The notes under the pieces are model-generated. The model had not been told where the DNA came from. It saw only the letters and a program-made list of their open reading frames with translations, and ran no database searches. Of a stretch of 64,000 nucleotides of DNA, positions 11,701-24,871 are shown one piece after another. Location of the stretch: the NCBI GenBank assembly GCA_003344405.1, contig NOWV01000037.1:124001-188000 (forward strand), read 5' to 3'. The position numbers and the translations under genes were made by a program. This DNA is from Trichoplax sp. H2. Lineage: Eukaryota; Placozoa; Uniplacotomia; Trichoplacea. Within the stretch, counting starts at the first letter, position 1. Every line of letters starts with the position of its first letter.

Positions 11701-13903
11701 AGTAAGAGCGTTCCTATTATACTAGACAAGAATGTATTGATGGTATTAAGCAGAAAAAATGACCATATACATTTTATCATGGAGTACGATCAAAACTCAT
11801 GATAGGGTGTATAAAATGATCAGGTTTGGTAAGGTTAATACTGTATAAATTGAACAATGATGCAAATTAGGGAGCCAATTGGTCACCATTATTAATATTC
11901 ATGTATTGAGAATATTCGCAAATGCAGACAACGCAATAGCACAAGAATAGTAAGGTAGAATAATAGTTTTTAATATCACAGAATCATGTCTAAAGCTAGA
12001 CATGGCGTTGAAAACGTCATGTTATTTTTGTAGATGTTACTAGTACAAACTCCTGTCGCTTTGCTGACGGTTTACGATAATGTGCTCATTTAACAGATAG
12101 TATTACCATTTGATAGACCTGTCAGAGGTTCAGTAACTTTTTACCGTGTACAAATATGAAAATGATTTGTCGATGAGTGAACCATGGTTATTAACAGCAA
12201 TATCGAAACGGTAGCACCGGTTATTGCAAATGATACTCGGTAAATTCTTCTTCTTAAAATGTTACTGGATACGGTGTTAATCTAAATGAATTATAGTTAA
12301 CCTTAAAATTTCTAAAATAGAAAGTTGGAGAATATGATTTGTTGTACTCTTGATACTGTGTATTGATAGCGAAGAATTTGGGCAAGTTTTATGCCTAAAC
12401 AGCTATTTTAATGATTTTAAATTGAATACTTTTCCTTCCATTGACAAAATAATCAATCTAACGTAGTTACATCAACTCTATTTAGTTTCAAATATGGTAA
12501 TCCACCATAAATGGAACGATTGATACGGGATATATTCATGATTGGCGGCGATACTTACTGAAGTTAAACTACTACCGTCTACGGTGTCACCGAAAACGCT
12601 ATTTGCTTCCTATTCTATCCGATCCTCTTCCAACAGTTCAATATGAAATAGGAGGACATTTGGAAAATTTTTTGATTGAAAGTCTAGTCAGTAGATACGC
12701 CTCTGTATCTTTCATTTCTTCTATGACAGTCATCATTCAATTGATATCAAAAGGTAGCGATAAAGTGATCCTAAAGCGTTAATAAAGTTCACTCTCGTAT
12801 GTAGCACTATTTGTATCCTTCAAAAGTAAGTATCCCTTTCATCCACTGCCTGCGATTACCATTTGACTTCTATTTGCATGCATTCAGTACGATCCTAAAT
12901 CATTCATGATTAGCTTATCCTTCTGTACTATTCGTAATCTTACCAACAGTCGATATGATATGCTGTAGGAAGACATTTGAAAATCTAGCCGGTAGACATA
13001 CCTCTGTCCATACAGTTTCTTCCATGATAGTTAACATTAAATGGATATCAAAAAGTAAAGATAAACTGATCCCATGGCATTAATCAACTCCACTTTAGTA
13101 TGTGTCTTAACATTACTTTTATCCTTTATAAGTAAACATCCCTTTCATCTACTGTCTTCGATTCCTATTTGGTTTCAATTCACGTGCATTCAATATCGAT
13201 CACGCTCGTTCTACATGCTAACGCTTAATCTGTCGTAATCTAGTCTAAATGCGACGTTTTAGCCTACCATCGACAGTTGATCAATACTTTATTTAACGTC
13301 ATCTATTTAATGTACTCAACACACTACTGAACACACTACTGAACATCCTAGGTAAAGTCAATATTATCATCATTTTCAACAAGATGTAGATCATGTTTGA
13401 TGAAAGTGATCGATCGTGCTAACTTGGAGCGGACGCCCATGATGAATCTATTTGCAATGGATCGTAGGAAATAGAAATTTACAAAACTAAATTTGGATTC
13501 AAGCAAGGGATGATAACTCGATTGAAATCAGTACATTAAGATCGTCATAATGAACAAACAACCCCTACATTAACGTACAAACTGTCTTTGTATATCCAAT
13601 TTATAGTCTATCCTCAAGGCGTCTAGACATGATTGGATTTCATGTGATCATGATCATTTCTCTTACCTGAGTAATACTACTACTCGTACTCGTTTGAGTT
13701 GTACCGCTTTCTTTGCATGTTACTTGTCTATAGATATGAGGCAATCCAGGCGACGAATTAATTAAATGCGATACAGATTTATGAACCACAGCAAAGGTTA
13801 AACTGCCGCCACTTTGCGATGAATTTGCATCGGAAACATCTAAATTATTACATAAAGCAGAACAACTTGCTTTCAATGGTATCGATGGTTGTCTTTTATA
13901 CAT
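8709..13903 (-). CDS. WDR54: WD repeat-containing protein 54
   Basis: Eight exons join in frame: 13903-13667, 10379-10317, 10058-9992, 9764-9711, 9622-9403, 9316-9154, 8976-8908 and 8837-8709. They predict 333 residues, close to the roughly 334 of human WDR54. The N-terminus (SIPLKASCSALCNNL), the ITQ|SSWC junction, GIQMFEPDG, FARGIT, GHDVPITDL, GYGSGHIRIYEANTG, SASEDTYVRVW and the terminal TGYDFSEIYLF all match this family's pattern. The chain should fold as a beta-propeller. WDR54 function is poorly defined; reports concern receptor signalling in vertebrates. The first ATG at 13903 fits the family start; the frame is open further upstream but has no other ATG. Exon 5 ends at a GTTTGT donor (AA|GTTTGT), the only choice that preserves frame and family spacing. 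Intron 1 is about 3.3 kb, whereas the others are roughly 70-290 bp. Confidence 0.94.
12625..13230. repeat. Two-copy tandem duplication in WDR54 intron 1
   Basis: Two diverged copies of about 300 bp lie head to tail (about 12625-12935 and 12940-13230). Shared landmarks are the CCAACAGT...AGACATTTG start, TAGAYAYRCCTCTGT, TTGATATCAAAA/TGGATATCAAAA, and CATCCCTTTCATC-type ends. A short ACACACTACTGA direct repeat follows at about 13317-13346. No open frame spans it. Confidence 0.7.
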
Positions 13904-16900
13904 GACACCAGCAGGAATAGCAACAGCAACAGCAATAGCAAAACAAAAAAGAAAAGGCAATCAAGTTGAAGAATTTCCTAGCTTGAAGAGAAGTCGTGCT
14001 TCTTGGATATAATGCACTGCAGCCCAAGAGATAGCACTATAATTAGTAACATGATATCCAAGATATTATTTTATACAGTATACTTAAATTGTCCGTTATT
14101 AGACGCGATTGTCCTATTGTATTAAGCCCTGTAGTTATTTTAAATTGTAGAATTCTATGAATATTAATGGAGTCCTGTAGACAATGTCCATTCTGCAGTG
14201 CTTGTACAGTGCCCACTGGCCGATAGAAATCCTAGCCATTTCTTCTACTGCTAGGATAGAAACTGGCTAGGCGTTCGCTTTACTACCTGGCTTCCCTTTC
14301 TACCCATTTTTAGCCATACTGCAGTATATTATTTCCCGGATTGCGATCAACACACAATTTATATTACAATATACGAGTATAGCCAACATGGAGTCTATAT
14401 CCGGTCATAAGCTTGGACAGTGAAGTATATCAGCTAGTATTGTGTGTGCCAGTCTAAGTGCTGTCATAAAGAAAATAAAAATAGCCAAGGGAAAGGATTG
14501 TAGCGCTAAAAATGGAAAGACTGATTGTTTTTTCTATTCATTTTACGATCCGAAATCTACCAGCCAGCTCAACTGATCTTCTCATTCTTGAACTGATGTA
14601 ATTTGCAGTATACGCTTGCGGAGGGACGATGCAGTCAAAATGGCCTGTAAAAGAGAGTCACCCTGTTCATTTCTAGTTTCCAAAATGTTGCTTTAACTGT
14701 GGTTGTGATAAAGTGTCTTCTCAAAAATACAACGTGAACGACAGTTTCTTGGAAAATTCACTGTATTACATAAGATTAGGCTCATCTTACAACTACCAAG
14801 GATTCGTTTCAATCAGACTATCTAACTTATTACAGCAATATTTACGATTTATACATAATGATCTTCATCTTAAGCTTATTTGGGACTGCACTACGGTGGC
14901 ATATTCATAGAAGCGAGATTACAGTTAAAGTAACCACTAGTCTATAAAATAGACTCATCCTGTTCATTTCTATAGTAGTTTCCATAGCATTGATTTAGCT
15001 GTTGTAGACTTGTTAAGCTCGAGTACAATTAAAATGGTCACTGATCAGTAAAACAGACTCATCCTGTTTATTTCTAGTTTCCAGAGCGTTGCTTTGGTTA
15101 TAATATGCTCGTGTAAGCTAGAAAACGATTAAAATGACCGCTGATCAGCAAAACAGACCTATCCCGTTCTTTTCTAGTTTCAAAAATCATAGTTGAGAAG
15201 TAATGTCCCTAAGTTCGTGTAAGGTTGCAGAGTACAATTGAAATGATAAATGATCAGTAATATAGACTCATCCTGTTCATTTCTAGTTTTTAAAGTATTG
15301 CCTTAGCTGGAGTATATTCGTTTAAGGTAAAGTATAGATAAAAATGGCCAGCTGTAATAAAATTCAAACCTAAAGAAGACGTCAGTGGATAGTAATAGCT
15401 GTATTACAATTTATTGAGGGTCTAATGTTAACTGAGGATAAGAGCTAACCATTTACAGAAAGAACTCGCTTTATATACAACAGGCAAACATCATCTGCCA
15501 TCTTACAAGTTACTATAGCTTCTTAATTAATATAGTAGGAGCTTCTACTAACACCATGGTTTCTTATGTTATCACCTATCTTTCCAAATACCACATAGTT
15601 AATCACTGATTATATTGTTCATACATTTTTAGTCAACAACACTCTTATAATCATCATACCAGATAAGATATCTCAGCTAATATAGGATCTCCTATATTAA
15701 CGTCAACAGCTATTTAAGTTAGTTAATCTTGCTAATGTTACATCAACAAAACAGAGTCAGACTATTTATTTCTACATTAGTTTCTAAACTACTGCTTTCT
15801 TGAATACGCGTGTATGGGGTATTATTAGCGTGAGCTACATGAACTTCTATTCTTATATATTGCACTCGTCCGCAATTCTTAAGCGCTGTCTACTTCTAGA
15901 AGATAGCCCTATCCATGTAATATATAGAAATAATTAATCAGTATAATTTATATGGTATTCTATCATTATAGGTTTGCTGATGAACAATCTAAGACTCAAT
16001 ACTACACGTGTTGAAGGTGTATATTGACTTGCCTATACAGTCGTGAAAGCCCTAATGCCTGGATACTTTATACATTTCAAATGCATTCGTAGGGGCGATT
16101 ACAAAATTTGGACTACCACTATTCGACATGGTTGACATCATATGCTCAGATTACAGCGTATAGAGTATAGCTAAAATCCCACTATTTCCGCTAGTAATGT
16201 TACTAATGACCGACTCATAAGATTATAATGTTCAATACAGTTTCATACTTTTAATCTATCTAACATCAGATAATACCTTATCCTTATTCATGGGCTACTA
16301 GAAAATGATCGACTATAGTAGCCCGTGCTTTATGATATAATGTTCATTCCTGGTAGCCATTTATAAACTTCAGTGTTTCATCAAATACTTAGCGATAGCT
16401 TTCGCTAAATGATCCGCTGAATAAAATATCTTGAATTCTACTCTATGCATTTTATAATTACCGTATAACTGTTAATACTAGTTATAAAAACATTTCTGGT
16501 ATTATAAATAGAAATAAATCGTTAGTTTAAGTGGCACAGTTTTAATTCTAGGTTTAAGTACTACCTACTTCGATCTATCATTGCATCGTAATATTTCAGT
16601 GCGTGAGTAATTTATTTAAAACCTGTAGGTATATGCAACTGATTACAAAACAAGTCAATATTACAAACATTAGAGAGAATTAAATCCATTGAGTATGTAT
16701 ATTTCGTAATAAAACGAAAGCTTGACGATATGACGAACCAAAAGTAGAACAGTCTTACAATTAACGTCTATAGGATGTAAAATTGTTTAAATTTTTCACA
16801 AGAATGTCAAAGAGTTTGCGCGAATTGTTAGTTTGAGTCACCTAAGAAAAGTAAAATTAGGTCATAAGCCTTGATGTAACCATTTTCCACCTATCTTCAT

Positions 16901-17024
16901 AATATATTGTAAGAGGTATGCTATGAACGATTATTAAAGTCAGCATAAGAAGTTAACGGACTTTCTGCCCCAATACGAAGAACATCTTGTGATAATTCTA
17001 GTTCGATTGCAAGCCAGACTGAAA
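13904..17024. other. 3.1 kb non-coding region between WDR54 and the SDR array
   Basis: No supported gene. It contains the 100-bp-period array at 14.6-15.4 kb. From about 15.87 kb onward the sequence is recognisably related to 20.06-20.88 kb, so it is the 3' flank of SDR gene A and part of the duplicated SDR unit. The open frame at 14713-14910 has no start ATG or family resemblance. Confidence 0.55.
14635..15355. repeat. Diverged tandem array, period about 100 bp
   Basis: The core TCATCCTGTTCATTTCTAG followed by TTTC recurs with a period of 100-110 bp. Unit landmarks fall at about 14660, 14952, 15050, 15151 and 15261, and a weaker outlying copy lies near 15750. Most units carry TGATCAGTAAAAYAGACTCA just before the core and AAAATGRCC at the end. 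About 200 bp of other sequence splits the first unit from the rest. No protein is encoded. Confidence 0.75.
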
Positions 17025-19774
17025 TTACCACGGTATCGCATCTCCATAAATATCAAAATACTCTCCACTTTTATCCATTGTCAGCTGACTTATCAAGTCA
17101 ATAATAGCTCTGGCTGATTCTTCTGGAGAGAGTGGAGCATTCGGTCCTCCCATATCTGTTACCATCCAACCAGGGTCTATTGCCAAAGCGGCAATTTTTT
17201 TATCTTTCAAGTCAATACTTAAAGTTTTCGTAATCATATTTAGTGCCACCTATAAATAACGTAGGAATATAATTACGTATGTTCGAATAAATTTAATTCT
17301 ACAACGATACCAATTAAAATTAGGATACTTATTTATGTATATACAATGACATAGGGTGTCTGCAGCTTAATAATACGAACTTTGCTACATTTATATGGAT
17401 ATCTATCCGGTAACGATGACGATTCCATTAAGGATCCGGCTATAGAGCTAATATTTACAATAACACCGTTTACAGTATTGCCTTTGGGCTTTTCCAGTAG
17501 AGGAAGGAAAGCCTGTAACATGAAAACAATTTATAAAAGAGATTGATAGTACGATAATTGCAGTCTCAGCTATGGTAGCTAACGAGTTAGCATGTGAGCT
17601 GTTCCATTATACTAGCCTAATCAATACTTACAGCACTTTATTAAGACATACAGTTCTACATTACATGTTATCACTGTATTTCTCTAACACATAACTACAG
17701 CAATTAGCTGAAATCATTATATTCATTATAACTTCTAATAACAGATAGGTGTCTTGCTTATATGATCGCCTGATAAAAATCATATTAAAGACTTGTAATT
17801 ACATTCTCAAGCTTACACTCAAGTTAGTGATTAAATTGACTGTAGAATGAATGTTTTGTAAACGGGCCGAATAGTCATTTTTATTACCTTTACAATCATT
17901 AGCGGAGCTACTGTATTGATTCGAAATGAATTTTCCATTAATTCGGAAGTAACATCACATAGATTTGATTTATCGAGAATTGCAGCATTGTTGACCAGAA
18001 CATCAAGTCCATCGTTCGGTATCATCGATTCTACAGTACTGAATGCACTTTGAATTCCTGTATCACTTGCAACATCTATAATGAGCGATTAATCCAAAAT
18101 TTTTATCAAGTAAAATAAATGCAAAATTGTAAAGGTACTACTCCTAGCTTTTAATTAACGTACTTACTCATCTCGATCAACTTCAAATTGGAATGCTTTG
18201 ATGCTAATCTTTGTAAATCCTACTTGTATGTACATTGTACAATGATTAACAATATATGAACTTATATTATTAAGAGTATAGGTTATAATCATTAATAATT
18301 AATCTATCATTAATCATGATTTGTAAATTGTAAAACGGTAACTAGAATATCTCCTAGTGGATTAAAATAAAGTGCTACTCAACTGAAGACACATTAAGCA
18401 GCAATAATTGATTAATATTAAAATATCAGACATATCTAGCCTTACTATGTTTTATCAGTTTTGCAGAAAACGATTTCTACCTTTATGTTTTAGTGAAACT
18501 ACCTTGAAAAATAGTGAAATTTTAAATGTTTGCTGATGAATGCAAGCCGTTCCAGATACAAAAATAACATGTAAGCGCGTATGCATTGTCCCTTTAATCA
18601 TTACACTTGTATAAAGCATCCATTATATCAAAATAGTTATCTAATAAAACTAGACACTATTCAACCAGCACACCGACGTTGTTAAGCCTGATGATATTGC
18701 TTAAATGTAAAATATCCGTATTTTTCTTCTACCTAGCAAAATTACCCCATAGCTTGTTATTGTGTAGAACTACCTCCGCAATTCTACTTTGTCTATTGAA
18801 ACTCTAGGTACTACTCTATCTAGTTTGCCTTACAGACACCTTTGATCGACATGTACAACTTTACTTTAGCCATGCACTGTAGAGCTGTGGCTACAATTAC
18901 TTTTCATATCTAATTAATGATCGTTGGGCTATTCATCATATAAAGTTTCGAGGATAGACCATAATATTAATATTCAACATGTTACAGTAGTTAAAATAAA
19001 AGGAGTCTTCCTGAATTTATTACTATTAATGTACTACACTTACCATAAAACATATTCAAATTATTTGGTTAATGTAAAGATGAGCTGTTAACAAATTTGT
19101 CATCACTTTACATTAGTAATGGACCTAATGGCTGTAAATTTTAATACGGACATGCTGCATTGTGATGGAATGAAATTTAAAGTACCCCCATCGTAAGCAT
19201 TTCTTCATCGCCTAAGAGAGACGCTATCTAATACTATTACCATTCGTCAGAGGATACAACAAGTGTAATTTCTTAATACTCTCACCTAGCATCTTTATGA
19301 GATCACTTTATATATCATAGCAGGGTCATGGCAACAGGAGATAAAGTTCGACTTGTAATGGTACGTTCACATGAGCATCGAAAGCCCTGATACACTAATC
19401 TACTACGTTGTTCATTCAACTTTACTATAGTCTACTGCTGCCGAGAACTGGAATACACTACGACTATCTCGTCAACAATAATGTTAGTCAAGATTATATC
19501 ATTTCTATATCCAGTAGTTCGCTGTCAATGATGGCCTTAAAACTATAGTATTCAATCGTAGCTCAAGTTGATTGTCTAAAACAAATCGACTTATACATCA
19601 ATGATATTCATTGCAAAGCTAACAAATTACCGTTGTTCTGCCAGCATCTCGATAGCAAGCGAAAACATGTTTGGGAGGGTTAACGGATGCGAGTAACACC
19701 TCGATCAGTTTTAATCCCAAGCCACGATTTGCTCCTGTTACCAATATCGAATTGATATGGACTAATTGCGCCAT
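17025..19774 (-). CDS. Short-chain dehydrogenase/reductase, array copy A
   Basis: Classical NAD(P)-binding SDR of the C-factor/sniffer-like group, 246 residues from five exons: 19774-19631, 18219-18168, 18075-17888, 17512-17381 and 17249-17025 (phases 0, 1, 0, 0). The dinucleotide-binding motif TGANRGLG is at residues 13-20. NNAA is at 94-97 in place of the usual NNAG. The active-site serine lies in NISSIAG near 151, followed by YKCSK with Tyr168 and Lys172. PGWMVTDMGG follows and the chain ends DAIPW. The fold is soluble and cytosolic, with no targeting signal. The substrate cannot be read from sequence; relatives reduce carbonyls. Copy B, about 3.7 kb away, is nearly identical, introns included. 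The exon 4 donor is AA|GTTCGT. All frames are intact, so it is likely active. Confidence 0.9.
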
Positions 19775-20905
19775 AAGAGTAGTGATTGTGTAACACGACA
19801 CGTTAAGCAACTTCTGATTACGATTAAAGCAAAGAAATAATACTTGATGAAGAAATGAATCACTGATCGCCGAATTTGTCAACAGCAATGATCAAAGTTC
19901 TAGACATAATTTAACATGGGTTAAACCATGCACTACTGGAAAGTAACTACGCTACAGTTACTGTGCTCACGGATGCGAACTATTGCTTAATCTTGCTCAA
20001 TCATTCAGATTTTAAATAGTACTCTGCCTACTGTCATTTGGACTGACTGATTCCTGGACATATTCTAATTAAGCGCTGTCTACCTCCAAGATAGAAATGA
20101 TTAACTAATGCAATCATTATGGCAATCTAAATTTGGACTGGCACTATTCATTAACGTTGACTTCATAAGCTCAGATTACAGCAGAGGGAGTACAGCTAAA
20201 CTCCGGTTATTCCCGTAGTAATGTTACTAATGACCGACTTACAAGATTACAATATCCAATACTTAACTTCAGATAATTCCTTTCTATCCTTATCCATGGA
20301 GTCCATAGACTACTAGATAAAGATCTACTTTAGTAGTTCATGTCTTATCATATAATGTTCATTCCTGATAGACATTTATCAAGTTGAGCGTTCCATGAAA
20401 CATATAGTGATAGCCTGTGCTAAATGGTTGGCAGAATAAAATCATTTGAATTGTGCTCTACTCATTTTATAATTACAGTATAATTAGTAATATTAGTTTG
20501 TTATGAAGCAGCCTTTATGATCAGACCAAAACTTTACTATCTACTCTAAGGTGATCTCCGTTGAACTCTCCGAGATCTGTAGTAGAGAAAACGACCTTAT
20601 TCAAGTATTTACTGTTAGGAAGAGATAAATGACAGCATTTACAGTGAAGACTTTTATTAAACCAGATAACGAATTAGAACCGTGTACCTTACTACAGCAT
20701 AATTGAACTTCTATCTAAAAGAACGATAATCAGCTTTTTACTGATATAACTACTTTTCAAAATTTTTCAACCTATCTTCATGACATATTGTAATATGTAT
20801 GCTATGAATGATTATTAAAATCAATATAAGAAGTTAACGGGCTTCCTGCCTCAATGCGAAAAACATCTTGTAACAATTCCACTTTGATTGCAACCTAACC
20901 TAAAA
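19775..20905. other. Spacer between SDR copies A and B
   Basis: About 1.1 kb with no gene. The part nearest A is A's 5' flank. From about 20060 it matches 15.87-16.9 kb, marking where the second duplicated unit begins. Segments of it also resemble 29.3-29.7 kb and 30.1 kb. Confidence 0.6.
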
Positions 20906-23560
20906 TTACCACGGTATTGCATCTCCATGAATATTAACAAACTCTCCACTTTTATCCATTGTCAGCTGACTTATCAAGTCAATAATAGCTCTGGCGGATC
21001 GTTCTGGAGAGTGTGGAGCATTCGATCCTCCCATATCAGTTGCCATCCAACCAGGATGTATTGCTAAAGCGGCAATTTTTTTATCTTTCAAGTCAATACT
21101 TAAAGTTTTCGTAATCATATTTAGTGCGGCCTGTAAATAAGGTAGAAATATAATTACGTATGTTCGAATAAATTTAATTCTACAACGATAGCAACTAAAA
21201 ATAGGATATTTATTCATGTATATAGTAATATAGGCTGTCTATGACTTAATAATACGAACTTTGCTACATTTATATGGATATCTATCCGGTAACGATGACG
21301 ATTTAATTAAGGATCCGGCTATAGAGCTAATATTTAAAATAGCACCGTTTACAGTATTGTCTTTGGGCTTTTCCAGTAGAGGAAGGAAAGCCTGTAACAT
21401 GAAAGCAATCGATATAAGAAATTGATAGTACGATAATTGCAGTCTCAGCTAAAGCAGTTAACGAGTTCAATTGGCTGTAGAATCTATATTTTGTAAACGG
21501 GTCGAATAGTCATTTTTATTACCTTTACAATCATTAACGGAGCTACTGTATTGATTCGAAATGAATTTTCCATTATTTCAGGAGTAATATCGCGTAGATT
21601 TGATTTATCAAGAATCGCAGCATTGTTGACCAGAACATCAAGTCCATCGTTCGATATCATCGATTCTACAGTGCTAAATGCACTTTGAATTTCTGTATCA
21701 CTTGTAACGTCTATTTCCATTGATTTAATAGTAATATTGAGTGATTAATTCAAATCGATTTCACGTCAATAAATGCAAAATTGTAAAGGCACTAGCCCTA
21801 GCTTTTAGGTAGCGTACTTACTCATCTCGATCAACTTCAAATTGGAATGCTTTGATGCTAATTTCTGTAAATCCTATATTATCGTTTATAATTAAACATT
21901 ATTTGTAAATTGTAATAAGGTAACTAGAATATCTACTAATGAATTGAAATCCAATGCTACTCAACTGAAGACACATTAAGCAGCAATAATTAATTGATTA
22001 ATATTATAACAGATATCTAGTCTTACTATGTTCTATCAGTTTTACAGAAAACGATTTCCACCTTTATCTTTTAGTAAAACTGCCTTGAAAAAGTAATGCG
22101 ATTTTACATGTTTGCTGAAGAGTACAAACCATTTCCAGATGCAAAAATAACATGAAAGCACGTATGCGTTGTCCCTTTATTTACTATATTTATATGAAGC
22201 ATCCATTATGCCAAAATAGATATCTAATGAAACTGGAAACTATTCAACTGGCACACTGAGGTTATAAACCATGATGATATTGCTTAAATGTAAAATATCC
22301 GTATTTTTCTTCAACCTAGCAAACCTACCTCATAGCTTGTTATGATGTAGAACTACACCTCCGCAATACTACTTTCTCAATTGCACAGATATCTTTGATC
22401 AACGCGTACAACTTTAATTTAGCCATGCACTGTAGAGCTATAGCTACAATTACTTTCATATGTGTTGAATGGTCGTTGAGCTATATATCATATTAAGTTA
22501 GGAGGATTAACCATAACATTTAATACTCTACGTGTTTACAGTGATCAAAAAATAAAAGGAATGATCGTGAATTGATTACTATTGTATTATACTTATCATA
22601 AAACAGATACAAAATATTTAATTCAATTAAAAGTGGCTGCTAATGAATTTGTCATGGAAAATCCAATATGGGTATGCTCTACTGTGATGGATTGAAGTTT
22701 CAAGTACCGATGATGAGTATTTCTTCGTCGCCTAATAGGGACATTATCGAATAAGGTTACTGTAGTGATTTCAGCTAATTGCAGTAGTTTTATGTTGGCA
22801 ATACAGTGATAGTATGTCGTGTAGAACTGTACATCTTAATAAAGTAAGTGTTGATACAGCTACCATTCATCAGAGAAGTGTAATTTCTGAAAGAAATCCC
22901 TTTAATGCTAGGTGACAGCCATTGCCGACAGCAGGATTATCTTATGGTGATAGATATTTTTTTTTATTACTCTAACCCAGTATCTTTATGACAACACTTT
23001 ATATATCATAGCTGGGTCATGGCAACAGGAGATAAAGTTCGACTTGTAACTGATCCACTACGTTGTTCATTTAACTTGGTCGTAGTCTACTGCTATCGAG
23101 AACTGGAATACACTACGACTATCCCGTCAACAACAAGGTTAGTCAAGATTGTATCATTTCTCTATCCAGTCGTTCGCTGTCAATGATGGCCTTCCAACTG
23201 TAGTATTCAATCGTAGCTCAAGTGGATTGCCTAAAACAATTCGACCTATACATCAATGATATCCATTGCAATGCTAACAAATTACCGTTGTTCTGCCAGC
23301 ATCTCGGTAGCAAGCGAAAACATGTTTGGGAGGATTACTGGATGCGAGTAACACCTCGATCAGTTTCAATCCCAAGCCACGATTTGCTCCTGTTACCAAT
23401 ATCGAATTGATATGGACTAATTGCGCCATAAGAGTAGTGATTGTCTAGCACGACACTTTAACCAATTTCTGATTACGATTAAAGCAAAGAAATAATATTG
23501 GATGAAGAAATGGATCACCGAATTTGTCAACAGCAACGATCAAAGTCGTCAACGCCATTC
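20060..23560. repeat. Segmental tandem duplication carrying SDR copy B
   Basis: This block parallels 15870-19890 in order and sequence: 3' flank, all five exons, introns and 5' flank. Introns align with scattered substitutions and several indels. For example, the intron between exons 3 and 4 is about 250 bp shorter in B, and the 22.7-22.9 kb region is absent from A. Non-coding similarity this high implies a recent duplication or gene conversion. Confidence 0.8.
20906..23429 (-). CDS. Short-chain dehydrogenase/reductase, array copy B
   Basis: Five exons (23429-23286, 21873-21822, 21710-21523, 21391-21260, 21130-20906) give 246 residues, the same length and intron phases as copy A. Present are TGANRGLG, NNAA, NISSIAG, the YKCSK catalytic pair and a C-terminal GDAIPW. 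Differences from A are scattered: exon 5 begins AALNM rather than VALNM and reads IHPGWMATDMGG where A has IDPGWMVTDMGG. SDPs that set substrate range in this family often lie in the loop after that motif, where A reads PNAPLSPEE and B reads SNAPHSPER. Predicted to be an active oxidoreductase; substrate unknown. Confidence 0.9.
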
Positions 23561-23628
23561 ACTGGAACCTGGGAGTTTGTACCATACCCTAGAGACCTTC
23601 AACCCACAAACTGATTCAGTATGCAATC

Positions 23629-24155
23629 AGCGACTACGCTCTCGGTAGGCCCTGAGCAGTCCCTGATGCTACCTGCAGACTCAGTATCAACTAGACCAGA
23701 ACGTTGATTCCCATTTCAAACAGTACCCTGCTTTCAGTATCAGCTCGATATCCCAATTTGTCGCCCCGGTTGGACAGACAGAACGATGGACGTATTCTTC
23801 TTCATTCCTATCTGACCAGCCTACCGATTGTTCGGTCATGCATAGGGATTGACCGAGTTAATGGCTAGTTATTCGGCCAGTTATACCACTTCGATAATTG
23901 CCTCTAAATAAGTCAATGTAGCCAAAATTGCACTAATTGTATGACATACATTCATAAATGGTTATGTTAAAAATTATCCACGGATGTTCACTGCTAGGAT
24001 ACAGTCTATAATTATAGCCTACTAAATATAGCATAGGATAAATATCGAAAGATACTACCGTACATCATACTAAATATGGCTGATAGTCTACAATCAAAAT
24101 ACTAAGTTACTTTACAATAACGTACGAGGTTAAATAAGGCGAACCAGAAGTAGTA
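23629..24155. repeat. Haplotype-like copy of 24176-25145 lacking a GC-rich insert
   Basis: 23629 to about 23885 matches 24176-24431, and 23886-24155 matches about 24872-25145. The match is near-identical, but this copy lacks the intervening 440 bp of minisatellite-like DNA. The copy ends exactly at the first N gap, as expected when two alleles are placed end to end in an assembly. Confidence 0.75.
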
Positions 24156-24175
24156 NNNNNNNNNNNNNNNNNNNN
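24156..24175. other. Assembly gap (20 N)
   Basis: Twenty unresolved bases. The sequence right after it repeats the sequence starting at 23629. Confidence 0.99.
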
Positions 24176-24431
24176 AGCGACTACGCTCTCGGTAGGCCCT
24201 GAGCAGTCCCTGATGCTACCTGCAGACTCAGTATCAACTAGACCAGAACGTTGATTCCCATTTCAAACAGTACCCTGCTTTCAGTATCAGCTCGATATCC
24301 CAATTTGTCGCCCCGATTGGACAGACAGAACGATGGACGTATTCTTCTTCATTCCTATCTGACCAGCCTACCGATTGTTCGGTCATGCATAGGGATTGAC
24401 CGAGTTAATGGCTAGTTATTCGGCCAGTTAT

Positions 24432-24871
24432 AGGGAATGGCCGCTTCCCGGCAATAGACCGTAACATTCGAGTTACGGGATTGGTTGGTCATTCCTGAGA
24501 TTGGCCGGGTATTTCCGCGAAATATTTACGAATACAAAACAAAATTTCAGAGCCTGAGATTGGCCGAGTATTTCCGTGAAATTTTAACGATTAAAAAATA
24601 AAAATTTCTGAGCCTATAAAAAATAATTCTAAGCCATTTTTACCAGTCATAACAATTGGCCAGGGATCATTCTCGAGATTGGCCGGTCATTCCGGAAATT
24701 GGCCAGGAATCATTCACATTCCCGGGATAGGCCGGTCATTCCCGGGATTGACCGAAATTGCTGGTCATTCCCGGGATTGGCCGGTCATTCCCGGGAATGG
24801 CCGATTCTCGGGATTGACCGTAGTATAACCCATATGAACAGAATAGATAAACTACCACTCTTAAAACAATA
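24432..24871. repeat. GC-rich CCCGGGATTGGCC minisatellite insert
   Basis: Degenerate units of about 20 bp built on GGTCATTCCCGGGATTGGCC run through this block, clearest at 24715-24830. Looser copies around 24430-24520 and 24540-24700 include the duplicated TTGGCCGAGTATTTCCG / TTGGCCGGGTATTTCCG lines. Much of each unit is self-complementary (CCCGGG, GGCC). The whole block is absent from the paired copy at 23.63-24.16 kb, so it appears to be an indel between alleles or copies. Confidence 0.75.

Noticed and set aside
13904-13960. N-terminal extension of WDR54 upstream of the ATG
   Set aside because: The frame is open but has no ATG; the ATG at 13903 aligns with the family start.
14713-14910. 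65-codon plus-strand frame next to the 100-bp array
   Set aside because: It does not start with ATG, has no family resemblance and overlaps repeat units.
23222-23410. Plus-strand frame over the SDR copy B first exon
   Set aside because: Antisense to exon 1, which carries the TGANRGLG cofactor motif on the minus strand.
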